This document shows, one piece after another, positions 32,362 through 41,696 of a DNA stretch of 64,000 bases. Positions within the stretch are counted from its first letter, which is position 1. Each line of letters begins with the position of its first letter. The notes beneath the pieces are model-generated. The model did no database searches, was not told the origin of the DNA, and saw only the letters and a program-made list of their open reading frames with translations. Source of the DNA: Azospirillaceae bacterium. GTDB lineage: Bacteria > Pseudomonadota > Alphaproteobacteria > Azospirillales > Azospirillaceae. The position numbers and the translations under genes were made by a program. The stretch is from contig JARLIO010000099.1 in assembly GCA_031291675.1 (NCBI GenBank), forward strand, positions 1-64,000, given 5' to 3'.

Positions 32362-33042
32362 ATGAGATTCATCGTGCTGCTATGGGCCCACCTGCTGTTG
32401 CCGCTTACCGCCCATGCCGAGATGGTCAACGTGAGTGCTGTTGAGTCGCTTGACGGTGCCGTCAAGTGCATTTGGGCGCGTGACCGTGTGGTGTCGATCA
32501 TTAGCGGTCCTTGTGAGAATTTCACACCACCAACCCGCATCAGGCTTGGTGCGACCTTCATAGCCAACGGCAAGACTAGGACCATCGGCATTATCACAGC
32601 CACCCACATCGATAAGGACATGTCCAGCGTCGGCCTCAAGGCTAGCGACACCACCTGTGTTGCTGCCGAATCGTCCAAAGAAATCCCAGATGGGCAAGGT
32701 GACCATGTGGGAACGTGGCTCTACATCAAACAATGTCGGCAATTGAACATAGTGGAGCAACAGCCTCCAGGGGTAATCACGCCCATTGCAGCCGTAGAAT
32801 TTCTCAAGCGCCCCAATGATTTGCAGGCCGTGTACGTCGGCGGCATAATGGAGGGCGAGATCTTCTTTCTATACGGCACGTCGAATAAGGATTATCCGGC
32901 TTGGATCGCGTGTGTTCAACAAAAGGCCTTAGGGGATACGACGAACGATGTGGTGGCATTCATCCGTTCCACCCCGAACTTCACCGAGGGTGTCGGTAGT
33001 GCCTTGGCCCAGGTGCTGGGGCGCCGCTGCAAGAATAGATGA
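32362..33042 (+). CDS. exported hypothetical protein in the tRNA-Glu element
   Basis: 226 residues from the ATG at 32362; an ATG four codons upstream also fits. The N-terminus MRFIVLLWAHLLLPLTAHAE is a good signal peptide, so the product is probably periplasmic. The mature protein has six or so cysteines (for example CIWARD, GPCENF, TTCVAAE, KQCRQL, WIACVQ, RRCKNR), enough for several disulphide bonds. The segment FTPPTRIRLGATFIANGKTR looks like beta structure. I recognise no family. It lies 136 bases after the preceding cargo gene on the same strand; a link to immunity or surface function would be a guess. Confidence 0.6.
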   Translation: MRFIVLLWAHLLLPLTAHAEMVNVSAVESLDGAVKCIWARDRVVSIISGPCENFTPPTRIRLGATFIANGKTRTIGIITATHIDKDMSSVGLKASDTTCVAAESSKEIPDGQGDHVGTWLYIKQCRQLNIVEQQPPGVITPIAAVEFLKRPNDLQAVYVGGIMEGEIFFLYGTSNKDYPAWIACVQQKALGDTTNDVVAFIRSTPNFTEGVGSALAQVLGRRCKNR

Positions 33043-33111
33043 AGCGCCGGTGTTCGGGGCCTCATTCCGAATAGCTCGTCCCAATAGGTATAAGCCAACC
33101 CTTGCCATCCA

Positions 33112-33126
33112 TACGGCAATACCGTA
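33112..33126. promoter_or_regulatory. inverted repeat upstream of the BrnT-type toxin gene
   Basis: TACGG-CAATA-CCGTA is a perfect 5-bp inverted repeat ending ten bases before the brnT start codon. This is where toxin-antitoxin operators usually lie, so it may be bound by the XRE-type antitoxin. A TATAAG -10-like element is seen about 20 bases upstream. Confidence 0.45.
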
Positions 33127-33136
33127 GTCTTGTTAC

Positions 33137-33415
33137 ATGAAGATCGAATTCGACCCGGACAAAGACGCTTCAAACCAGGAGAAGCACGGGGTGCCCTTGG
33201 CGTATGGGGCCAAGGTTTTGGACGATCCCAATCGGTTGGAAGTCTTGGACGTGCGGTTCGATTATGCCGAGGACCGATTCGTTTGCTACGGCATGGTCGA
33301 GGGGCGGGTGTGGGTTTGCGTCTTTACCCAGCGCGACGATGTTTCGCGCATTATCAGTGTGAGGAAAGCCAATGAGCGGGAAGCAAAGCGATATGACGAA
33401 ACGCCTAGATGGTGA
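33137..33415 (+). CDS. brnT: BrnT family type II toxin (RNase)
   Basis: 92 residues, the normal BrnT size. The family pattern is clear: MKIEFDPDKDASNQEKHGV, then DDPNRLEV, RFDYAEDRFVCYGMVEGRVW, and the C-terminal RIISVRKANEREAKRY. BrnT is a RelE-fold ribonuclease that slows translation and is neutralised by a partner protein. No good ribosome site precedes the ATG, so expression may be low. The end overlaps the next gene by 44 bases, which couples toxin and antitoxin synthesis. Toxin first and antitoxin second is the normal order for brnTA. Confidence 0.88.
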   Translation: MKIEFDPDKDASNQEKHGVPLAYGAKVLDDPNRLEVLDVRFDYAEDRFVCYGMVEGRVWVCVFTQRDDVSRIISVRKANEREAKRYDETPRW

Positions 33416-33659
33416 TGCGGACTTGCCGCTTTCGGATGACGAGTTCGAGCGTGGGTTGGGGGCGATGCTGGCTCGTCGGGCGAGGGCGGCGACAGGTTTG
33501 TCTCAGGCCGCCTTTGCCAAGCGTTACGGTGTTCCGGCTGGCTCACTCAGGGATTGGGAGCAAGGGCGTCGGATGCCCGATGCCGCGACGCAAAGCTATC
33601 TGCGCGTGATCATCAAAATGCCCGATGAAATTGCCAAGGCTTTGCACAACGCCGCTTAA
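33372..33659 (+). CDS. XRE-type helix-turn-helix antitoxin partner of BrnT
   Basis: 95 residues overlapping the toxin gene by 44 bases. The C-terminal half is a helix-turn-helix of the XRE/COG2944 type: LSQAAFAKRYGVPAGSLRDW, then EQGRRMPDAATQSYLRVI. The N-terminal part is acidic (LDGDADLPLSDDEFERGLG) and may wrap the toxin. Classical BrnA antitoxins carry a ribbon-helix-helix domain instead, so this pair uses a different DNA-binding partner. It probably neutralises BrnT and represses the operon through the inverted repeat upstream. Start alternatives exist at the ATG eight codons in. Confidence 0.8.
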   Translation: MSGKQSDMTKRLDGDADLPLSDDEFERGLGAMLARRARAATGLSQAAFAKRYGVPAGSLRDWEQGRRMPDAATQSYLRVIIKMPDEIAKALHNAA

Positions 33660-33725
33660 GTTCCGGCTGATTCAATCGGCCTGTATAGCAATTTCAATGA
33701 CATATAGGTTCTCGGTTTCATCACC

Positions 33726-33745
33726 TATGGCACGCCAATCTTTTC
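33726..33745. repeat. candidate right attachment site (degenerate copy of the tRNA-Glu 3' end)
   Basis: This 20-base segment matches 29261-29280 (end of tRNA-Glu and its flank) at 16 positions, with an uninterrupted core ACGCCA followed after one mismatch by TCTT. It lies between the last element gene and the chromosomal ABC operon, where attR is expected. The match is short and could be chance. Confidence 0.35.
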
Positions 33746-33795
33746 AATGGCTGCGGATCGCAGCCCGCAATCCACTCCCCGAACCTACGGTGTCG

Positions 33796-34848
33796 TTACG
33801 GCACGGATGTCTCCGCCGGGGTGTCGGTGATATCGTCGCGGTGGCACGCAATCCATTGGTCGGCGGTCCCGCGCCGCAGCACCGGGCGATCGATCCGGCA
33901 CCGGTCAACGGCATAGCGACACCGAGGATGAAAGCCACATCCTGCGGGCGGGTCCATCGGCGACGGGACCTCACCGGACACCCCGACAAACGATTGCTTG
34001 CCCGCACCGATGCGTGGCATCCCGGCAACCAGGAGACGGGAGTAGGGATGTCGCGCCCGTCCGAACAACGTCTCGGTCGGCGCCAACTCGACAATCCGGC
34101 CCAGATACATCACCGCCGTGCGGTCACAGATATGGTAGACGACGCCGAGGTCATGACTGATCAACAGGGTCGTCAGCCCCAGATCCCGGCGCAGCGTCAT
34201 CAACAGATTGATGATCTGCGCCTGCACCGATACGTCCAGCGCGGCCGCCGCCTCATCGCACACCAGGATCTCCGGCTTGACGGCCAAGGCGCGGGCGATG
34301 GCAATGCGCTGACGCTGGCCGCCGGAAAACTGGTGGGGATAGCGATGCGCCAGCGCCGGATCCAATCCAACCTGGACCATGATCCCGTCGACATAGCCGG
34401 CCAGCGCTTCGCGGCCGACAAGGCCATGGACGGCGGGCGCCTCGCCGATGATCCGCTGGATCGTCATCCGCGGATTCAACGAGGCCATCGGGTCCTGAAA
34501 CACCATCTGCACCTTGAGCCGCTGTCGGCGCGCCGTCGCACCCGATGCGCGATAAAGAACCTGACCGCGATAGCGGACCTCCCCCGCCGTCGGCTTCAGC
34601 AATCCCGCCACCATGCGCGCCAGCGTGCTCTTGCCGCACCCTGATTCGCCGACCAGACCCAGGGTTTCGCCCCGTTCCAGGTCGAGACAAACATCGCTGA
34701 CCGCATGGACCCCGTCACCGGCGCGCCGGTGATCGAGGGTCGCGACCAGACGTTCGGTCAAGGTCGGACGGGCCGCATATCGCTTCGACAAATGGGCGAT
34801 TTCGAGCAGCGGCACGGCGGGGGCCCAATCCGATGACGGTTCGATCAC
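33796..34848 (-). CDS. dipeptide/oligopeptide ABC transporter ATP-binding protein (OppF/DppF type)
   Basis: 350 residues from a GTG at 34848 whose GTGA overlaps the stop of the preceding ATPase gene by four bases. Walker [10 protein letters not shown], the Q-loop in [15 protein letters not shown], the signature [16 protein letters not shown] and Walker [14 protein letters not shown] are all present. The C-terminus has the oligopeptide-type extension with cysteines ([15 protein letters not shown]), which in some relatives binds an iron-sulphur cluster. A non-canonical point is alanine for the usual proline-threonine/valine-serine after the Walker B glutamate (DEAAAALD). It powers import with the OppD-type ATPase and is the last gene of the operon. 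Confidence 0.92.
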   Translation of the reverse strand: MIEPSSDWAPAVPLLEIAHLSKRYAARPTLTERLVATLDHRRAGDGVHAVSDVCLDLERGETLGLVGESGCGKSTLARMVAGLLKPTAGEVRYRGQVLYRASGATARRQRLKVQMVFQDPMASLNPRMTIQRIIGEAPAVHGLVGREALAGYVDGIMVQVGLDPALAHRYPHQFSGGQRQRIAIARALAVKPEILVCDEAAAALDVSVQAQIINLLMTLRRDLGLTTLLISHDLGVVYHICDRTAVMYLGRIVELAPTETLFGRARHPYSRLLVAGMPRIGAGKQSFVGVSGEVPSPMDPPAGCGFHPRCRYAVDRCRIDRPVLRRGTADQWIACHRDDITDTPAETSVP

Positions 34849-35885
34849 GGTTGCTCCGGGGATGGCAGCGATGGCTCGGGATTGACACAGCGCCAGCAAT
34901 GACCAGGGGCCTGACCGGTGTCGACCGGGTGGCGATCGCCGGTGAGTTCGGGCATGACCGCGCAAGCGGCAATCGCACGCGGGCACCGCGGCTGGAAGGA
35001 ACAGCCGGGCGGCAAGGCCAATGGCGACGGCATCATCCCGGGAATCTGGGCCAGGGGTTCCGAACGGCGACCATAGCCGGGCCGGGCCTCGATCAGACCC
35101 TTGGTGTAGGGATGACGGGGCCGGCCGATCACCGTTGCCGTCGGACCGGTTTCAACGACGCGGCCGGCGTAAAAGACACAAAGCCGATCGGCCAATCCCG
35201 AGACGACCGCAAGGTCATGGGTGATCCAGATCAGGGCCATACCCGTTTCACGAACCAATTCCTGGATTCTCCTCAGGATCTGCGCCTGGATCGTGACATC
35301 AAGGGCGGTTGTCGGCTCGTCCGCGATCAACAGGTCCGGCCGGTGCAGCAGGGCGATCGCAATGGCGACACGCTGGCGCATGCCTCCCGAAAGCTGGTGC
35401 GGGTAGACCTTGAGCTGGTGCTCCGGTGCCGGGATGCCGGCACGGCCCAGCGCTTCGCAGGCCAAGTGTCGCGCGGCTGCCCGATCGATCGTGCGATGGG
35501 CGCGCAGCGCCTCGACGATCTGGCTTTCGATCGTCAGCACCGGGTTGAGCGTCGACATCGGGTCCTGAAAGATCATGGCGATGCGATTGCCGCGCAGCGT
35601 GCGCTGCCGCCGCCGGCCGATCCGGATCAGATCCTCGCCGTGAAACCGGATCTCGCCGCCGGAGACGCGACCGGGCGGATCGATCAGACCGAGGATCGAG
35701 AGCGCCGTGACCGACTTGCCCGACCCCGATTCACCGACCAGCCCGAGGATTTCACCGCGGTGCACGCTGAAGCCAACGCCGGCAACGACCGTCACGAAGC
35801 CGGATCGGCCGTCGAAACCGATCGAAAGCTTGTCGATCGCCAACACGGGCGACGGCACCGTGGCTGGATCGGCCGCAAACGCCAT
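34845..35885 (-). CDS. dipeptide/oligopeptide ABC transporter ATP-binding protein (OppD/DppD type)
   Basis: 346 residues from the ATG at 35885, four bases after the OppC-type stop. Walker A GESGSGKSV, Q-loop MIFQDPMSTLNPVL, signature QLSGGMRQRVAIAIAL and Walker B LLIADEPTTALD are complete. The C-terminal oligopeptide-type extension PPGCSFQPRCPRAIAAC carries the usual cysteines. The protein pairs with the downstream OppF-type ATPase to form the asymmetric nucleotide-binding dimer on the cytoplasmic face. Gene order (binding protein, two permeases, two ATPases) and overlaps show one operon. Confidence 0.93.
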   Translation of the reverse strand: MAFAADPATVPSPVLAIDKLSIGFDGRSGFVTVVAGVGFSVHRGEILGLVGESGSGKSVTALSILGLIDPPGRVSGGEIRFHGEDLIRIGRRRQRTLRGNRIAMIFQDPMSTLNPVLTIESQIVEALRAHRTIDRAAARHLACEALGRAGIPAPEHQLKVYPHQLSGGMRQRVAIAIALLHRPDLLIADEPTTALDVTIQAQILRRIQELVRETGMALIWITHDLAVVSGLADRLCVFYAGRVVETGPTATVIGRPRHPYTKGLIEARPGYGRRSEPLAQIPGMMPSPLALPPGCSFQPRCPRAIAACAVMPELTGDRHPVDTGQAPGHCWRCVNPEPSLPSPEQP

Positions 35886-35889
35886 CGCC

Positions 35890-36765
35890 TCAACGCTCCC
35901 CCGTCGAATGGAACCAATCCTGAAGCCCATCGCCCACAATGTTGATGGCACCAATGACCAAGACCAGGGCGATGCCGGGAAACAGGCTGATCCAATATTC
36001 CCCGCTCAGCAGATAGTCGTAACCGCCCGCGATCAGCATCCCCAGCGAGGGTTCGGTGACCGGCACGCCAACGCCCAGGAACGACAATGTCGCCTCCAAT
36101 GTGATCGCGTGGGCTGCCTGGACTGGAACGATCACCAGCAGTGGCGGCAGGCAGTTGGGCAACAGATGACCCAAGGCGATCCGCAACGGTGCCAGCCCGA
36201 GGCCGGCCGCGGCCTGGACATAGTCCTTGCCGCGCTCGACCAGCGCCGAGGCCCGGACCGTTCGGGCGAAATAAGCCCATTGCACGGCGATCAGCGCCAA
36301 AATCACCTTGTCGACGCCCTGGCCCAGCAAACCGAGGAGTATCAAGGCAATCAGGATGGCCGGAAACGATAGCTGAAGGTCGACGAGGCGCATGATCGCG
36401 GCATCCACCCAGCTCCGGGCAAAGGCAGCCAGCAATCCGGTCACCATCCCGAACAGCAGCGCGACCGTGGTACTGACAGATGCCACCAGCAGACTGGTGC
36501 GCAGCCCGTAGAAAATCGCCGACAGCATGTCGCGACCCTGCGGATCGGTGCCGAGCCAATAGCGGGCGGTGCCGGTCGCCATGGCGGATCCGGGCGGCAG
36601 ATGGGCATCAATGACGTCGAGTTGGGCAAGATCGTAAGGATTCTGCTGCGACAGCCACGGGGCCAACACGGCGACCAGCACGGCGGCGACCAGGACCAGA
36701 CCGGCGATCACCGTCGCCGGGCGCGCCGCCGCGATGAGCCGCCAAGAGCGGGGGTGAGCCGGCAT
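35890..36765 (-). CDS. ABC transporter permease (OppC/DppC type)
   Basis: 291 residues from the ATG at 36765, 20 bases after the OppB-type stop. An N-terminal membrane helix (VIAGLVLVAAVLVAVLA) is followed by the periplasmic segment GTDPQGRDMLSAIFYGLRTS, typical of OppC. The EAA-type cytoplasmic loop reads AAAGLGLAPLRIALGHLLPN, and about six membrane helices are present in total. Together with the OppB-type permease it forms the membrane channel. The C-terminus GDGLQDWFHSTGER resembles the usual DGLRDALDP-type ending. Confidence 0.92.
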   Translation of the reverse strand: MPAHPRSWRLIAAARPATVIAGLVLVAAVLVAVLAPWLSQQNPYDLAQLDVIDAHLPPGSAMATGTARYWLGTDPQGRDMLSAIFYGLRTSLLVASVSTTVALLFGMVTGLLAAFARSWVDAAIMRLVDLQLSFPAILIALILLGLLGQGVDKVILALIAVQWAYFARTVRASALVERGKDYVQAAAGLGLAPLRIALGHLLPNCLPPLLVIVPVQAAHAITLEATLSFLGVGVPVTEPSLGMLIAGGYDYLLSGEYWISLFPGIALVLVIGAINIVGDGLQDWFHSTGER

Positions 36766-36785
36766 CACGCCCGGGCCGACCGCCG

Positions 36786-37754
36786 TCAACGGTTGGCTCC
36801 AATGCGGGGATCGAGTGCGGCATACAACAGATCGACCAGCAGGTTGATCACCATGAACACCAGCACGATGACCAGCAGGTAGGCGACGACGACCGGGCGA
36901 TCCAGATGGACGATGCTGTCGATCAGCAATTTGCCCATCCCGGGCCAGGCAAAAATTGACTCGGTCACGACCGAGAAGGCGATCACCGATCCCAGCTCCA
37001 TGCCCAGCACCGTCACGATCGGGATCATGATGTTCTTCAGGATATGGACCCCGATGATCCGCCCCGACGACAAACCCTTGGCCCGTGCAAAACGGATGTA
37101 ATCCTGGCGCGCGACGTTGCGCGTGCCGGCACTGGCGAGGCGAATGATCAGCGATGTTTTGAACAGGGCCAGGTTCGCCGCCGGCAACAACAGATGGGCG
37201 AGGCCGTCGAGGCTGAGGATGCCGAGTGAAATCCCGGCAACCGGCACGGTGATGCCGCGCCCCCCCGCCGGCAACCAACCAAAATGAACCGAGAACGTCA
37301 TGATCAGCACCAGCCCGACCCAGAAGGTCGGCAGGCAGAAACCCAGGATCGAGAAGGCGGCAATCGCCCGCCCGACGATGCCGCCCGGGCTCAGTCCAGC
37401 CCAAAGGCCAAGCGGCAAGCCGATCAGCAGCGCCGTGATCATCGCCGTCACCGCCAGTTCCAGCGTCGCCGGAAGTCGTTCCAGCACCAGACCGAGGGCC
37501 GGCGCACCATGGACGAACGAGGTGCCCAGATCGCCATGGGCCAGACGCCCCACGAAGCTCAGGAACTGGATCGCCAACGGCTGGTCGAGGCCGAGGCGGG
37601 CCATCGCCGCCTGGCGCTCCATCTGGTCGGCTTCGGGACTGACCAGGACGTCAACCGGATTGCCGATCGCATAGATGGCGAGAAACGCCAGAATCGCCAT
37701 CACCAGCAGGACCGCGACGCTTTGGCCGACCCGGCGCAGCAAGACGGTCACCAT
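36786..37754 (-). CDS. ABC transporter permease (OppB/DppB type)
   Basis: 322 residues from the ATG at 37754, which overlaps the stop of the binding-protein gene by one base (TGATG). It starts VLLRRVGQSVAVLLVMAILA with the family's first helix and has the characteristic LGLDQPLAIQFLSFVGRLA segment followed by GDLGTSF. The cytoplasmic coupling loop is DYIRFARAKGLSSGRIIGVH. About six membrane helices are present, and the C-terminus YAALDPRIG is conserved. It forms the permease pair with the OppC-type protein for uptake of a peptide, nickel complex or opine-like solute. Confidence 0.93.
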   Translation of the reverse strand: MVTVLLRRVGQSVAVLLVMAILAFLAIYAIGNPVDVLVSPEADQMERQAAMARLGLDQPLAIQFLSFVGRLAHGDLGTSFVHGAPALGLVLERLPATLELAVTAMITALLIGLPLGLWAGLSPGGIVGRAIAAFSILGFCLPTFWVGLVLIMTFSVHFGWLPAGGRGITVPVAGISLGILSLDGLAHLLLPAANLALFKTSLIIRLASAGTRNVARQDYIRFARAKGLSSGRIIGVHILKNIMIPIVTVLGMELGSVIAFSVVTESIFAWPGMGKLLIDSIVHLDRPVVVAYLLVIVLVFMVINLLVDLLYAALDPRIGANR

Positions 37755-39373
37755 CACGGCCCCCGCGCGACGTCGTTTGCGAGGACATCGGTCGCCAGCG
37801 TGAATTGGTCGGCGCGCGCCTTGTAGCTCAGACCGGACCGCAGTGCCCAGGCCGTCAGCTCGTAATGCAGCGGGATCACGGCGACGTCATCCATTGCCAC
37901 CTTCATCGCCTGGGCCAACAGGGCTTCGCGGCCGGGATCGTCGATCGTGGCCAGGGCCCGGATCAGCAGATCGTCCACCGCCCGATTGGAATAACCGCCA
38001 TAGTTAAAGGTCCCGAAACCATGGGTGACATCAGGGGTGGCGATGATCGCCTTGAGCGGCGAAGACATTTCACCCGTCGCCGGCCCCCACCCCAGCAGCG
38101 ACGCACTGAATTCGTTGCGATGGGCACGCTGGAAGAAAATGCTGTTGGTGCTGGCATCGACCCGGGTCTTGACGCCGATCCGTGTCCACATCTGGGCAAC
38201 GGCCTGGGCCACCTTCTGATCATGGATGTAGCGGTCGTTGGGCGTCCCCAGCACCAGTTCGAAACCATCGGGATAACCGGCCTGTTCGAGCAGCTGGCGG
38301 GAGCGCACCGGATCATAATTGACGTGGATCGCCGGGTTGAAACCGAAAAATCCCGGTGGCATCAGTTCGGACGCCGCGACGGCGCTGCTGTTCATGATGC
38401 TGCGAACAATGGCGTCGCGGTTGATCGCAATCGCCAGGGCCTCGCGCACCCGCGGATCTTTCAGGGGATTGCGGCCGGCCGCGCCGGCGATGGAACGGGG
38501 TTGGTCGCTTGTTTGATCCAATTCCAGGAAAATCGTCCGGTTCGACTGCACCTGAACCACCGAAATCCCCGGCGTCGCCCGCAGCCGTTCCAGATCCTGG
38601 ACCGGCGGCATCTCGATCATGTCGACATCGCCGGCCAGAAGTGCCGCGACCCGCGGGGCATCGGCGGTCAAAGGCCGGAAGATCACCCGGTCCCAAGCCG
38701 GCCGCGGGCCCCAGTAATCGGGGTTGCGCACCAGGACGATGCGGTCGCCCTTGACGTATTCGGCCCGCTTGAACGGGCCGGTGCCCATGGCCAGCGTGCC
38801 GTCATCGAACAGCGCGCTGTTGGGATAGGACGACACCCCATTGCATCCCGCGCGATCGAAGCGCACGGCCATGCCGCCAGCGGCACGGGCCGAGACGATG
38901 CCGAAGGTCGCCAGCTCGGTCGGCAGCAACGGATAGGGTGCCGCGGTGCGAATGATCAGCGTGTAGGGATCGGGCGTCTCGATCGCGTCGATCCCGCGGG
39001 TATAGAGCGCGAACGATGTCGGGCTGTTGGGGACATTCGGAATGCGGCAGACGGTATAGATGAAATCCTGGGCGGTGAACGCGGTGCCGTCGTGAAACCG
39101 CACCCCTTGGCGCAGCTTGAATTCCCAGGTCAACGCGTCGATGGGCCGCCATTGCGTGGCCAAGAGCGGGAACAGCTTCTGATTTTCATCCTGGCCGATC
39201 AGGGATTCGAAAACGTGACGCCGCAAAGAATTGTCCGGCGTCGTATTGCGAAAATGCGGATCAAACGTGGCCGGCTCGGCGGCGGTGCCGATCCGCAGAT
39301 CGGCCGATCGGGCCGGACCCGTCAGCAACAGACCGGTCATTGCGCATGCCATGGCACACAAACGCAGCTTCAT
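37754..39373 (-). CDS. extracellular solute-binding protein, family 5 (peptide/nickel type)
   Basis: 539 residues from the ATG at 39373 with GGAG eight bases upstream. The signal peptide MKLRLCAMACAMTGLLLTGP is followed by a cleavage site near ARSA; the cysteines are not in a lipobox. The family 5 pattern is seen in TAAEPATFDPHFRNTTPDNS, RQGVRFHDGTAFTAQDFIYT, TGPFKRAEYVKGDRIVLVRN and PDYWGPRPA. The protein captures the substrate in the periplasm for the four transport proteins encoded downstream. Binding proteins of this family carry di- and oligopeptides, nickel, haem, opines or sugars, and the sequence does not settle which. The operon starts here, 124 bases after the chemoreceptor gene on the same strand. 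Confidence 0.93.
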   Translation of the reverse strand: MKLRLCAMACAMTGLLLTGPARSADLRIGTAAEPATFDPHFRNTTPDNSLRRHVFESLIGQDENQKLFPLLATQWRPIDALTWEFKLRQGVRFHDGTAFTAQDFIYTVCRIPNVPNSPTSFALYTRGIDAIETPDPYTLIIRTAAPYPLLPTELATFGIVSARAAGGMAVRFDRAGCNGVSSYPNSALFDDGTLAMGTGPFKRAEYVKGDRIVLVRNPDYWGPRPAWDRVIFRPLTADAPRVAALLAGDVDMIEMPPVQDLERLRATPGISVVQVQSNRTIFLELDQTSDQPRSIAGAAGRNPLKDPRVREALAIAINRDAIVRSIMNSSAVAASELMPPGFFGFNPAIHVNYDPVRSRQLLEQAGYPDGFELVLGTPNDRYIHDQKVAQAVAQMWTRIGVKTRVDASTNSIFFQRAHRNEFSASLLGWGPATGEMSSPLKAIIATPDVTHGFGTFNYGGYSNRAVDDLLIRALATIDDPGREALLAQAMKVAMDDVAVIPLHYELTAWALRSGLSYKARADQFTLATDVLANDVARGP

Positions 39374-39497
39374 CAAAGATCTCCGGATGGTTTCAGCAGG
39401 GACCGGGATGACGGGCGACGCAACCCGACCCCGCAGCCGAAGACCGGTGCCCTGGCGCCAGGCCAAGGCGACACGAAAGGGCCCCCGGCATTGCGGC

Positions 39498-41624
39498 TCA
39501 GACACCGGCGATGGCCGACAGGAATTCCTGAACCTCGCGATGGTGCTGATCGGTCTCCCGTGACAGCCCGTCGATGGTTTCCAGGACCCGCAGGGCCGAC
39601 ACTGTGGTTTCTTGCGCGTTTCCGGTCACCATCCGGATGTCGGCGGTGACCAGGCTGGTTGCGGTTGCCGCAGACTGAACATTCTGGCTGATCGATACCG
39701 TGGTCGCCGATTGCTGATCGACCGCCGCCGCGATCGTTTGGGCGATGCCGTTGATTTCGATGATCATCGTGGCGATGCCGTTGATCACCGTGGCGCATTC
39801 CCCGGTGCTCTGGCGGATGTCGTTGATCTGGCGTTCAATCATCTGGGTCGCGCCCGCCGAGCGGTTGGCCAGGGCCTTGACCTCCTGGGCGACGACGACG
39901 AATCCCCGGCCGGCTTCGCCGGCCCGTGCCGCCTCGATCGTGGCGTTCAGGGCCAGCAGGTTGGTTTGTTCGGCGATGGCACTGATCGTGCTCAGGATCG
40001 CATCGGCCTCTTTGGTCGCGCTCATCATGCGCGCCATCACCGTTCGGGTGCGTTCGGCATTATCGACCGCCCGGCGGGTATGGTCGGCGGCGCGAACCGC
40101 TTCCTCGGCGATCTGGCGGGTGGCCGCGGAGAGTTCTTCCAGCGCGGCGGCAACGGTGCCGACATTCGACGATGTCAGCATCGCACCGTCGGCCGCGGAG
40201 GCGATCTTCGAGCTGGTGCGTTCGGCGACGTCCCGCATCAGGCTGGCGTCCTCGTTGACCTCACGCCGGATGGCTTCCACCCGATCAAGGGTCTGGCCCA
40301 CGGCGCCGCCAAAACGCCGGATCAGGTCGGACATCAGCGTCAGCCGCTGTTTTTCGGCGTCCGCCTTTGCCTGCTCCTGGCTGCGCATCTGATCGCGTTC
40401 CACCGCGGCCGCCCGGAACACCTGCAGGGCGCGCGCCATCGTGCCGATCTCGTCCTCGCGACGGACACCGGGAATGTCGATCGCGAGGTCGCCCGCCGCC
40501 AGCCGTTCCATCCGGGCGGTAAGCCCGACCAGCCGTTTCAGGATATCACGCTGGACCAGCAGCCAGGAAAACAGCAAGCCCCCGATCAGCGCCACGCCAA
40601 CAATCGTCGCCGTCGCCGTCATGCCGGTGATGATCGTGCGGTCGACCTCCTTGCCCATCTGACCGGCACGCTGCTCGGTCGCCCGGACCACGTCCTCCAC
40701 CTCCTTCGCCTGCTCTTGCAATGCGGCGGACAGGGACTCCAAGGTCGCCGCTGTTTTCACCCGCCCCTCGAGTTCGGCTTGGCGCAAGCCGAACAGCCCG
40801 GACGGACCGCTGCCGCGATCCAGCATGGCGCCCGCCAGACGCTTGGGCATATCATCGGAAAGGATGCCGGCGAGGAAGTCACCGGCAAACTTCATCTTGT
40901 CCTTGGCGGCCGCGAATTCCTTGTTCAGCGCCGCAAGGGTCTCGATATTGCCCGCGACATCGGCCTTGCCCAGGGTGGCCGCCACCATGTTGGCCTGCCC
41001 GATCATATCGGCGAAGGCCTGAACCACCGGGACATCGGTACTGATCAGGTTGATGGCCAGGTTCGTCAGATCCGAGGCCTCCGTCGGCATCTCCAGCGTC
41101 AAATTCTGGATTGAAAGATTCTTGTCCTCGGCCAACGGCGCGATCGCCTTCAGCAGCGCGGCGTGGGCCTGCGTCAGTTCCGCCATGACGCCATGCCGCC
41201 GCACCGCCAACGCCAGTTGGTTCTTGACCTCGCCATCAAGCTGATCAACCAATCCATGCATGGCGTCGAACTGGCTCGACAAGCGCTGGCGACGATCGGC
41301 GTCCAGGCCCAACGTCGCCATCTGGTCGAGCATGCCGCGCAGCGTGCGCGTCCGATTGTCGAAGGCGTCGCGCAGTGTGGCGCGTTCGCCTTCGTCGGCC
41401 GCGGCCGCCAAGCTCCGGGCCTGATCCGCCAAACCGGCGCTCTGGTTCGCCAGTTTCAACGCGGCGTTCGACAAAGGCAGCTCTGCTGAAAGGACCTGAT
41501 CAAACCTGGTTGCCACCCGCAACTGAAAAAATCCGCTGGTGACACCAATTGCTAGTGCAGCAAGTAATAACCCGCCCACCGCACCAATCAATTTGGTCCG
41601 GATACTTCCAGCAATTCTCAACAT
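39498..41624 (-). CDS. methyl-accepting chemotaxis protein
   Basis: 708 residues from the ATG at 41624 (GGAG six bases upstream). Transmembrane helix 1 ([20 protein letters not shown]) and helix 2 near residue 330 enclose an unusually long periplasmic domain of nearly 300 residues. It is almost wholly helical (for example [38 protein letters not shown]) and resembles helical-bundle sensor domains such as that of TorS, which binds a periplasmic partner protein. HAMP ([20 protein letters not shown]) and the signalling tip [20 protein letters not shown] follow. It lies between an orphan TRAP-type binding protein (72 bases upstream, same strand) and the peptide-type ABC operon. I infer that it may sense a ligand-loaded binding protein. 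Confidence 0.92.
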   Translation of the reverse strand: MLRIAGSIRTKLIGAVGGLLLAALAIGVTSGFFQLRVATRFDQVLSAELPLSNAALKLANQSAGLADQARSLAAAADEGERATLRDAFDNRTRTLRGMLDQMATLGLDADRRQRLSSQFDAMHGLVDQLDGEVKNQLALAVRRHGVMAELTQAHAALLKAIAPLAEDKNLSIQNLTLEMPTEASDLTNLAINLISTDVPVVQAFADMIGQANMVAATLGKADVAGNIETLAALNKEFAAAKDKMKFAGDFLAGILSDDMPKRLAGAMLDRGSGPSGLFGLRQAELEGRVKTAATLESLSAALQEQAKEVEDVVRATEQRAGQMGKEVDRTIITGMTATATIVGVALIGGLLFSWLLVQRDILKRLVGLTARMERLAAGDLAIDIPGVRREDEIGTMARALQVFRAAAVERDQMRSQEQAKADAEKQRLTLMSDLIRRFGGAVGQTLDRVEAIRREVNEDASLMRDVAERTSSKIASAADGAMLTSSNVGTVAAALEELSAATRQIAEEAVRAADHTRRAVDNAERTRTVMARMMSATKEADAILSTISAIAEQTNLLALNATIEAARAGEAGRGFVVVAQEVKALANRSAGATQMIERQINDIRQSTGECATVINGIATMIIEINGIAQTIAAAVDQQSATTVSISQNVQSAATATSLVTADIRMVTGNAQETTVSALRVLETIDGLSRETDQHHREVQEFLSAIAGV

Positions 41625-41696
41625 CGTTGTCTCCGGTATCGTGGACGCCTCGGAAACGAGCCTATCTCGTCGGTCATGCAACAGTACCCGTCATCA

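Larger units (their letters stand above)
29261..33745. mobile_element. integrative element in tRNA-Glu (serine recombinase, two unknown genes, BrnT-type toxin-antitoxin)
   Basis: The left border is the 3' end of tRNA-Glu, where the recombinase gene begins antisense. Cargo genes on the plus strand have lower GC and no metabolic link to either flank. The proposed right border is a degenerate copy (16 of 20 bases) of the tRNA end plus flank at 33726-33745, just before the ABC transporter operon. No transfer, replication or phage structural genes are seen, so the element is either minimal or a remnant that needs helper functions. The left border is well supported; the right one is inference. Confidence 0.6.
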
